14,589 nucleotides of DNA, from contig NW_003101674.1 in NCBI RefSeq assembly GCF_000003855.2, positions 712,170 to 726,758 on the forward strand. Direction: 5' to 3'. The position numbers and the translations under genes were made by a program. The DNA comes from Blastomyces gilchristii SLH14081 (Eukaryota; Ascomycota; Eurotiomycetes; Onygenales; Ajellomycetaceae). Shown in pieces: positions 8,042 to 14,589 of this stretch (its first letter is position 1; each line of letters begins with the position of its first letter). The notes below the pieces were generated by a model. The model was not told the DNA's origin. It made no database searches and saw only the letters and a list, made by a program, of their open reading frames with translations.

Positions 8042-8307
8042 TTATTATTATTATTATTATTCTTCAATTATAGATGTATGCAGTCAGAGACTATGACATC
8101 TATCTGAGAACTTTTAGTTCTCAGGGTTTTTTCTATATCTGTAAAGTTAACTATTATACATTCATCAATTTCAGATATGCAAAATCAGAAAATTCCAGCT
8201 CAGAATACAAAAACTGTTTACAAATTGCAGTGTTTTAACATCTTCTGATACTTTGAAATCATTTGACAATATCATGACAAAGGAAAAGAGAACACAGTCT
8301 TAAAGAT
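8042..8307 (-). repeat. LINE 3' UTR block shared with 1-266
   Basis: Reverse complement of 1-266, nearly identical. It includes the tail, the hairpin and flanking UTR. Orientation is opposite to copy 1, so the two form an 8-kb-spaced inverted repeat. That is explained by two separate insertions. Confidence 0.95.
8103..8125 (-). other. LINE 3' UTR hairpin (copy 2)
   Basis: Stem arms are 8103-8112 and 8116-8125 with a three-base loop. It is the same stem as 183-205, with one pair changed to T-G. Confidence 0.7.
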
Positions 8308-8415
8308 AGACACATTAAATAGATAGACAGAAAGAAATTGAAAGAAAAAGATAAAGTAAAGAAAGACTGTAATAAAACAAATTATTAAAAGATAGTATAT
8401 AGCTGTTTTAACAGA

Positions 8416-10578
8416 CTATATCTGATTGATTTCCTCCTCTTCATATTCAGATAATTCTGAATTTAGCCATTTTCTTGTAGCTGCTTGAGTTTCTGATAGA
8501 AAGTCTATTAAATATTTAATTCCTGTCTCAGTTGAGAATAAGAATCTCATATTTAATTGATTTAGATCATACTTCTCTTTCAATCTGACTCTGAGACTAT
8601 TGTATAATGCACAGTGCATTACAATATGCTCAGAATTCTCATTTACATTGCAGAATGAGCATTCTATTGAGTCAAATCTATCATCAAATCTTTGTATATA
8701 AGATTTGAAATAGCCATGTCCTAGTTTCAGCTGTATTATAGATGAGAATATTTTCTTTTTACATTTAATTGAACAAGATTTCCACTTGGGTTTTGTTTCA
8801 AATCTTGAATAATGTATACTCTTCTTTTGTTTCTGCCAGCTTTCATTTCACTTGTCTAAACAAGATTCTTTTATTTTTCTCTTTATAAAAGACCAGAACA
8901 CAACTTTTTGAATAGATCTGCTTAATTCTGCACCCTTTTTTACAGCTGAATCAGCCAATTCATTGCCATGAATATTCATATGAGCAGGAACTCAGTGTAA
9001 ATGAATTATCAGCTTTGATGTTCTTCTCTTTTGAATTTTCAAAACAGAGTTTAAGATCAGTTCAAGATTTATTTGATTATTATAAATCTGACTATTTCTA
9101 AGTCTTTTTAAAGCAGCTTGACTATCAGAGAATATTCATGCCTCTTTCAAACTATTTCCTCTTTTATGAGATTTATTTCTATGAGTTGAAGCTTCACTAT
9201 GCAAATAGTTCAGCATCAAAGACTTCACATTCAGAGCCTAGATTTCAGAAATCTGAGATAAAATTGATATTATCTTCAGTATAAGCAATGCCTGCACCTA
9301 ATCTATTCAGATTCTCATTCTTTGAGCTATCTGAATAAATCAGAATAGAGTCTTTTATATTGATTGTAGAAATTCTCTTCAAATACTGTTCATATTCTTT
9401 CTCTTTTAATAGTTCACTTATTTGTAAGTCTATAAGAGATTCAAGCTTTTCTCTCCAGGGAGATAACTTCTCATGATCCACTTTTTCAATATTTAAAGAA
9501 GAAAATTGATTTTTAATCAGAGAGCATAGTCTGTAAAGTTGAGAAGGCATTTTCTTTGAAGAATCATTTTCATTTCAATCAAGAAATCTATTCCAATCCA
9601 GTTCATTTCCAGAGTTAATTGATGGAAATGAAGATGAGACTCTTTCTCTGATTATATGATTTGAGCTCATCTTTATAACTCTCAGAGTATAGTTCATACA
9701 GGCCTTTTCAAATCTAATAGCAGGAGGAGGAATTAAAGCATCAATTTCCATTGCTTTAATAGAAGATGATTTGAATGCTTTCAGAATTCTTCTCAAGACT
9801 CTGTTTTGCAGACTTTGAAAGAGTTCAGTGAAATTCCCTTGATTATTCCATCAAACTTGAACTTCATAATCAGCTACTGATGTAATACAGGCTATATATA
9901 ACTGTCTCATAGCCTGGAAGGATAGACCTCTCTCTGTATTTAATAGTCTGATTATGTTGTTCAATAGCCTTTCTGCCTTGACAGTTCTTTGTTGAATGTG
10001 ATATTTAAAGTTCAACTTGGAGTTTAATCATACTTCTAATCATTTGACATTTACACTGAGTTTAATCTCTCTATTTAAAAGAGATAGAGACAGTTCTTTC
10101 TCATTGAATCTAGAAAAGAAATGAATTAACTCAGTTTTATTCATATCAAATTGAATTTGACTGATATCTGCTCTAACAAAGATTTCCTTTACAGCTTCTT
10201 CAATCACTTTCAAATTCTCTTTGATAGTTTTTGAGCTGTAGACTAGATCAATATCATCCACATAACTTGAAGATCTCACTATTCTCATATTTCTATTCTT
10301 GAATAGATATGCAGTGTATATTGCAAATAAAATGAGTGAGATTGGAGATTCTTGTAGTACTTCTATTTTTATCTCAGTCTTGTCTTGTTTCATTTCATCA
10401 AAGAAAAGTTGTATAATTCTTTTAGACATAAAACAGTTAACTCATTTTATTAGAGAAAGTGACAGTTTTAACATCTTCAATGTCTGAATTAGCTTTGACT
10501 TTGAAACATGATCAAATGCTTCTTTTATATCAATAAAAACTGCAGTTGAGACCAGACCTTCATGCTTTGCTATTTGAA
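8416..10578 (-). pseudogene. LINE ORF2 remnant: RT, RNase H, zinc finger
   Basis: The frame runs from 10578 to 9200, then shifts once at 9199 and continues to TAG at 8416-8418. RT pieces are STAVFIDIKEAFDHVSKSKL (near 10490-10545), QESPISLILFAIY (near 10310-10350; the usual QGSPLSPILF) and the catalytic YVDD at 10253-10264. RNase H has its four acidic sites: IYSDSSK (near 9380), FDAELFA (9200-9220), FSDSQAAL (near 9115-9135) and GNELADSAVKKG (8935-8966), the last preceded by VPAH. A C-terminal CSFCNVNENSEHIVMHC finger lies near 8610-8665. The nine internal stops (lower ends at 10442, 10040, 10028, 9851, 9575, 9245, 9136, 8992, 8848) are all TGA. The endonuclease and ORF1 are missing because of 5' truncation. 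Confidence 0.93.
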
Positions 10579-10591
10579 TGTGAAAGATGTA
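10579..10591 (+). repeat. LINE target-site duplication, right
   Basis: TGTGAAAGATGTA, identical to 8029-8041. Gypsy-B pol resumes here. Confidence 0.95.
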
Positions 10592-12805
10592 TGAAGCTTC
10601 ATTGAATTTACTAACTTCTATCAGTAATTTATACAAAACTTCTCAGATATTATAAGATCACTTATAGAACTTGCTAAGAAAGACTCAGTATTTCAATCAT
10701 CAGTCAACACTGAAGCTGTATTTATACAGATGAAGAAGATGTTCATTAATACCTCTCTGCTGATAATATTCAATTCTGATTATAAGACAGTTATTGAAGC
10801 TGATTTCTCTGACTATGTCACAGAAGAAGCTATATTGCAATATAATAATAAAGATATCTTACAATCATACATCTTCATGTCTAAGAAACTGAGTTCTGTC
10901 AAATACAACTATGAGATCTATGATAAAAAACTTCTTATAATTATACACTGTCTAGAAGAATAAGACTCTGAACTCTAAAGTATCTTTAAATTTGAGATAA
11001 TTATAGATTATAAGAATCTCAAGTACTTTATAACTATCTGTAAACTCACTGAATAACAGATACAATGATCTGAGTTCTTAAGCCACTTTCATTTTATAAT
11101 ACACTATCATTCTGACAGTCAGAACTCGATGACAGATGCTCTCTTATAACAAGTGTAAGATATATTATCTGATGTAACAGATACTCACTGAATGAACTGA
11201 GAGCATCAGCTCTTGAATCTGAAGATACTAGTTAATCAAGATGAAACAGCTTATAACACTATACATACTTCTTCAATTAGAACTGTTACTGATATCTCAA
11301 CTTCTCTCAAATCTATATTAGATGAACTATGACATACAGCAGCTCAAATCAATGAACTTCTTCAAGTACTTATCAAAGCAGTATAACAAGAAGCATTCTG
11401 ATTTTTCTTAGAACTATGTGTAAGAACTGACATCTCAGAATATTCAATCAATGATAATAATACTCTATAATTCTGTGAATGACACTGAGTTCTTCACTTC
11501 AAATTCTTACACATCCGGATAATGCAAGAGATGCATGACTCTTATATAATCAGCTATTCAGGTTATCAACAACTGTATTAAATAATCTCTCAAGCATTCT
11601 ACTGATCTGAGATATCAAACAGTATCAGACATTTCATCTAAAACTGTAATCATTATTTCTTCATTATCTTATGAAAGAACTGTAGAAAAGACCTGCTGAA
11701 ATCACTCAATATTTCTGATAGAATCTGATAAGATGTGATAATTAACTTCACTGTTAATCTCTCTAAAAGTAAGAGTTATAAGAACATTCTGATCATCATG
11801 AACTGATTGAGCAAGAGTGTAATATTGAAACCTTGTAATAAGATAAATGCTGAATAAGTTATTAAAGCTTTTCTAAGAAGTCTATTCTATCAGATGCATG
11901 AATTATTAAGATCTATAGTATCAGATCAGAGCTGTTAATTTATGAGTACTCTCTGAACAAGAATCTATCAAGTTCTCAAGATTATATACTGTTTATTAAC
12001 TGTCTATCACTCTGAGACTGATAATGCATCAGAATAGATAATTCAGACTGTAAAGAATTATCTTTATAAGTTCTGTAATTACTTATAAGACAATTGATAT
12101 GATCTTCTTCTACATACTGAAGTCACTATTAATGACTGAGATGTCATTTCAACAGGTGTAAGCCTGTTCTTTCTTATACATGAATATCACATGAAAGTAC
12201 TGAATCTTCTAGAGATTATACATTTCATACTGAATCTCTGCAGTCTGATTCAGATTGCTGATAATATAGTAATAAAACTCTGAGACACTTATAATTGAGT
12301 AAAAGCCTTTATGACAAGTGCTAAACAGAATTAAGAAGATTGAATCAATGTTTATTAAGATCTTATCAAGTAATATAAGATAGAAGATCTAGTATGATTA
12401 AATCTTAAGAATATACAGATTACATATTCATCTCACACACTGAATTATCATTATACAAAGTATAAAGTGATAGAAGTTCTAGACAGTTATAACTATTATC
12501 TTGGCATATCATCAGAGATTCATGATATCTTTTATACAAGCTTGTTTTATCACACTGTCACTGATTCATTCTCTTTTCAACTGACTTTCAACTGACAGTC
12601 ATCAGAGATCATAGAAGAAGATAACAAACTTAAATAAGAGATTGAAGATATTCTTAATAAGAGATCTCACAGCTGTGACTGATAATATCTCATGAAATAA
12701 GTTAACTATAATTATCTGACCTGAACTCTGAGTTCTATGTTATCTGAGATCATGGCCCTTGACCGATGAGAGCTATATATAACTAAGAAAGAAAAAGAGA
12801 ACTAA
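10592..12805 (+). pseudogene. Gypsy-B pol remnant, second part: RNase H, integrase, chromodomain
   Basis: The pol frame resumes with FIEFTNFYQ-stop-FIQNFSDIIRSL (near 10598-10650). RNase H reads TVIEADFSDYV (near 10792) and YNYEIYDKKLLIIIHCLEE (near 10906-10962). The integrase zinc-binding region lies near 11490-11660. The catalytic positions are Asn (was Asp) at 11744-11746, Asp in VSDQS at 11924-11926 and Glu in NASE at 12032-12034; the last two are 36 codons apart, a DD35E spacing. A chromodomain reads IEDILNKRSHS then YLMK-stop-VNYNYLT (about 12640-12780), with a conserved Trp replaced by a stop. The frame ends at TAA 12803-12805, touching the 3' LTR. With the first part it spans 1208 codons including the stop, without net indel. 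Confidence 0.92.
12785..12801 (+). promoter_or_regulatory. Polypurine tract of Gypsy-B
   Basis: Seventeen purines in a row (A/G only) end four bases before the 3' LTR. This is the place and composition expected of the primer for plus-strand DNA synthesis. It overlaps the last pol codons. Confidence 0.8.
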
Positions 12806-13123
12806 TGTAACAGGCTGCACTTAATCAATTATATAGACTATTTTATTACACTTTACAGATTTCTATCACTCTGATTCTCAGTCACTGATTCTTAGTTAAA
12901 AATCTACAGAATTTCTACTCTTCTGCCTCAAAGCTTCACTGTGTACAAAAACCTCTATTCTTCCGCCCTGAAGTTTCACTGTGTACATCACTGTGTACAT
13001 ATATAAATATTCACTCTGATTACTGATTCTCATACTTTCTCTTTCTTTCCTTTTCTAATGTTTTTCACTTTGTTATATAAGATCTATATATTATACTGAT
13101 CTATTCAGCGTAGACTTCTTACA
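12806..13123 (+). repeat. Gypsy-B 3' LTR
   Basis: 318 bp, TGTAACAGG to CTTACA, aligned end to end with the 5' LTR. It has lost most CpG sites and many GG/CC that the 5' LTR keeps. Contains TATAAATA at 13002-13009. Confidence 0.95.
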
Positions 13124-13128
13124 CTTAG
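13124..13128 (+). repeat. Gypsy-B target-site duplication, right
   Basis: CTTAG, identical to 4814-4818. Confidence 0.92.
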
Positions 13129-13929
13129 AAGTGAAAGAGAGTAGTCTCAGTGATATTATTATCTTTGAAAATTGAAATGATCTCTGACACTGAAGCAACT
13201 AAGAATCATTAGTATATGAAAACATGAAAAATGGAGAATAATATTTACTGAATGAACACCTACTGACCTTAGAATTGTACATGTAATTACAACATGCATA
13301 AGACTTCTCAGAAAGAGAGAGAGAAATATAGAGAGAAGAATGTAATGTATGAACAGCTCATTTCTATAATAATATCTCAGACAAGGCATATGAGCCTTAT
13401 GTCTGTAAGTGTAAAAGAGTACAACATCTGTATTTCTATTCTTAAAAACACAGATATTCTTCATCTGTATCATGAAGTTGAATGATAAATGTCAGAGAAT
13501 AGACTGATATAAGTTAATTATTCTGAAGATATTCATTGAAGCAGATGTATCTGTAATATTGAATTTAATAGTTATAAAAAGTTTCTTGATATCTGTAGAC
13601 ACTATGACTTTGTATATAACAAAACTCATAATAATTTCCTCTAGAAAAATTAGCATTAGAAGAGAAGATGAAAAAGAAAAGACTTACACTCTTGATACTG
13701 TTGAGAAGAGAAATAATTCTCTGATATAAATATATAATTATTTCATTATGAATACTTAAAATGAATGTAATAATCAGTGTCTGTGACTGAGCTTCAGATA
13801 GTCATGTTATATACAGTCTTTATACAATAAATTATTCTAGAAGTTGACAGAAAGAGTGAGAGTGTACACACTGAGAAACATGATTTATCAAGTCTTTGCA
13901 ACATCTTCTTGAAATGAGAAGAGCTGATA
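13129..13929. other. Unassigned AT-rich flank right of Gypsy-B
   Basis: It continues the sequence into which Gypsy-B inserted. No CpG, no recognised protein motif. Short open frames on both strands (for example 13159-13473 and 13294-13485) overlap one another and look like chance. The original identity of this DNA is unknown. Confidence 0.5.
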
Positions 13930-14080
13930 ATAACAGCAGAAGCAGCAGAGGCAGAAGAGATAGAAGTAGTAGAAGTGAGAGTAGTAGAAGCAGAAATAGC
14001 AGAAGCGGGAGAATCAGATGCAGAGGCAAGTGTAGAAGATTTAAGAGAAATGACAGAAGAGACAGAGAAGAACATGAGAG
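13930..14080. repeat. Purine-rich GAA/GCA tract
   Basis: A purine-rich low-complexity tract of GAA, GCA, GTA and GAG triplets. Read + it gives Glu/Ala/Val-rich peptide (AEAEEIEVVEVRVVEAEIAE), and another + frame gives Arg/Ser repeats. Read - it gives Ser/Thr/Ala-rich peptide inside a 149-codon open frame (13794-14243). Several frames are open because the triplet repeat excludes stops. It could be a relic of a charged coding repeat, but no gene is supported. Confidence 0.6.
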
Positions 14081-14255
14081 ACTCAGTCATACATGACATG
14101 AATAATTTCTTTATTATCGCATTCTTCAAGTTCTTGATCAATGACTTAATATTAAGATGTTTACTATTATCTACAGATGTGAATCTGTCAACATATAAAG
14201 ATTCTATATGAATTAAAACAAATATATCAGTATCTGTCTTCATGCAAAATCATGT

Positions 14256-14323
14256 CAGAAAACATAATCAGAAAACATAATCAGAAAACATAATCAGAAA
14301 ACATAATCAGAAAACATAATCAG
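14256..14323 (+). repeat. 13-bp minisatellite, five exact units
   Basis: CAGAAAACATAAT is repeated five times without mismatch (14256-14320) and followed by CAG. Identical units in a mutated surrounding imply recent expansion. Confidence 0.95.
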
Positions 14324-14589
14324 ATACTGCTAAGAAAAGAAGATTAAGAGTGTATAAGAAAATGAAGAAGATATGTTATTCATAATAATATATTTTAATA
14401 ATTGTTAGAAGAAAAACAAGTTCTGATCATGTTTTACAATGTATTACACTTACTACTAATAAACTACCTGATATGAGCACTATAATGATGTTTATTATGA
14501 GAATAAGAGAGCATTGCTAGAGACGCATACAATGTAATAGATGAACAGACCGACGAAAGCATGATGAAGAGAGAGAGACAGAAATCTGT
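14324..14589. other. Unassigned right edge
   Basis: AT-rich to about 14500, then a short stretch with CpG sites (GACGCATAC, GACCGACGAAAG) and an AG-rich end. It may mark a boundary to less mutated DNA outside the window. No gene seen. Confidence 0.4.

Larger units (their letters stand above)
8042..10578 (-). mobile_element. 5'-truncated LINE (copy 2) inside Gypsy-B pol
   Basis: A 2537-bp insertion flanked by an exact 13-bp duplication. Read on the - strand, it starts abruptly within the RT domain at 10578, runs through the rest of RT, RNase H and a C-terminal zinc finger, and ends with a 3' UTR and an (AAT)n tail (8042-8061). Truncated 5' end, variable-length duplication and simple-repeat tail are the marks of target-primed reverse transcription. 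The order RT, RNase H, CCHC-like finger fits the fungal Tad1 or related I-type LINE groups; the exact clade is not settled. No CpG is seen in the whole unit. Confidence 0.95.
4819..13123 (+). mobile_element. Gypsy-B: full-length chromodomain Ty3/Gypsy element with nested LINE
   Basis: It has two 318-bp LTRs that begin TGT and end ACA, a 5-bp target-site duplication, a polypurine tract before the 3' LTR, and the internal order gag, protease, RT, RNase H, integrase, chromodomain, all on the + strand. RT before integrase assigns it to Ty3/Gypsy, and the chromodomain places it with the chromoviruses common in fungi. Removing the LINE and one copy of its duplication leaves 5755 bp. Both reading frames are kept without net indels but are full of stops from C-to-T and G-to-A changes, so the copy was killed by point mutation rather than deletion. 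No convincing primer-binding site was recognised after the 5' LTR. Confidence 0.95.

Noticed and set aside
1..8307. 1-266 and 8042-8307 as terminal inverted repeats of one large DNA transposon
   Set aside because: Both are 3' ends of the same LINE, each with its own tail; 8042 also has its own 13-bp duplication paired with 10579-10591.
8416..10578. Alternative genetic code with TGA as Trp
   Set aside because: All LINE stops are TGA, but the Gypsy frames in the same window have TAA and TAG at conserved positions, and loss of CpG and GG explains TGA from CGA and TGG.
10442..10636. 64-codon - strand ORF as a single gene
   Set aside because: Its first part (10579-10636) is antisense Gypsy-B and the rest is LINE RT; it is a chimera made by the insertion point.
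13794..14243. 149-codon - strand ORF as a gene
   Set aside because: Openness comes from low-complexity triplets; no domain, no signal peptide, and overlapping open frames on the other strand.
14256..14323. CRISPR array
   Set aside because: Units are contiguous 13-mers with no spacers, and the context is eukaryotic.

Overview
The window looks like a repeat-rich, AT-rich compartment of a filamentous fungal genome, most likely an ascomycete. Nearly everything that can be identified is a transposable element, and almost all of it is decayed by C-to-T / G-to-A mutation. CpG is essentially absent and GG/CC are scarce across the mutated parts, a RIP-like signature. No intact cellular protein gene is supported. 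The fungal assignment rests on the element mix (Ty3/Gypsy, a LINE with an RNase H domain after the RT, a tRNA-like SINE) plus this mutation pattern. It is an inference, and no species is claimed.

Left block (1-4813). The window opens in the 3' end of a LINE (1-266, + strand). It continues with an old Ty3/Gypsy pol gene on the + strand ('Gypsy-A': end of RT and RNase H at about 715-1270, RNase H end and integrase at 1656-3182). Gypsy-A is interrupted by a fragment of a small DNA transposon (about 613-714) and by a 374-bp tRNA-related SINE (1271-1644). The SINE has an exact 11-bp target-site duplication and clean RNA polymerase III A and B boxes. Further right lie a second, longer copy of the small DNA transposon (3751-4254) and unassigned AT-rich sequence.

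Central block (4814-13128). This is a complete, structurally intact but dead chromodomain Ty3/Gypsy element ('Gypsy-B', 4819-13123). It has 318-bp LTRs, a CTTAG target-site duplication, a polypurine tract, a gag reading frame with a zinc knuckle, and a pol frame (protease, RT, RNase H, DD35E integrase, chromodomain) that ends at the 3' LTR. A 5'-truncated LINE (8042-10578, - strand) sits inside pol. It has a 13-bp target-site duplication, an RT/RNase H/zinc-finger ORF2 remnant, a 3' UTR hairpin and an (AAT)n tail. Its last 266 bp are the same repeat that opens the window, in inverted orientation.

Right block (13129-14589). This is mutated AT-rich sequence with a purine-rich GAA/GCA tract, a five-unit 13-bp minisatellite, and a right edge that regains some CpG. 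No gene can be assigned.

How the parts relate: the LINE and the SINE end in the same AAGAATAAT(AAT)n tail, which suggests that the LINE machinery mobilised the SINE. Nesting shows that Gypsy-B is older than LINE copy 2 and that Gypsy-A is older than the SINE. The SINE and the 5' LTR keep many CpG sites while their surroundings do not. The nine internal stops in the LINE ORF2 are all TGA, which constrains the mutational context.
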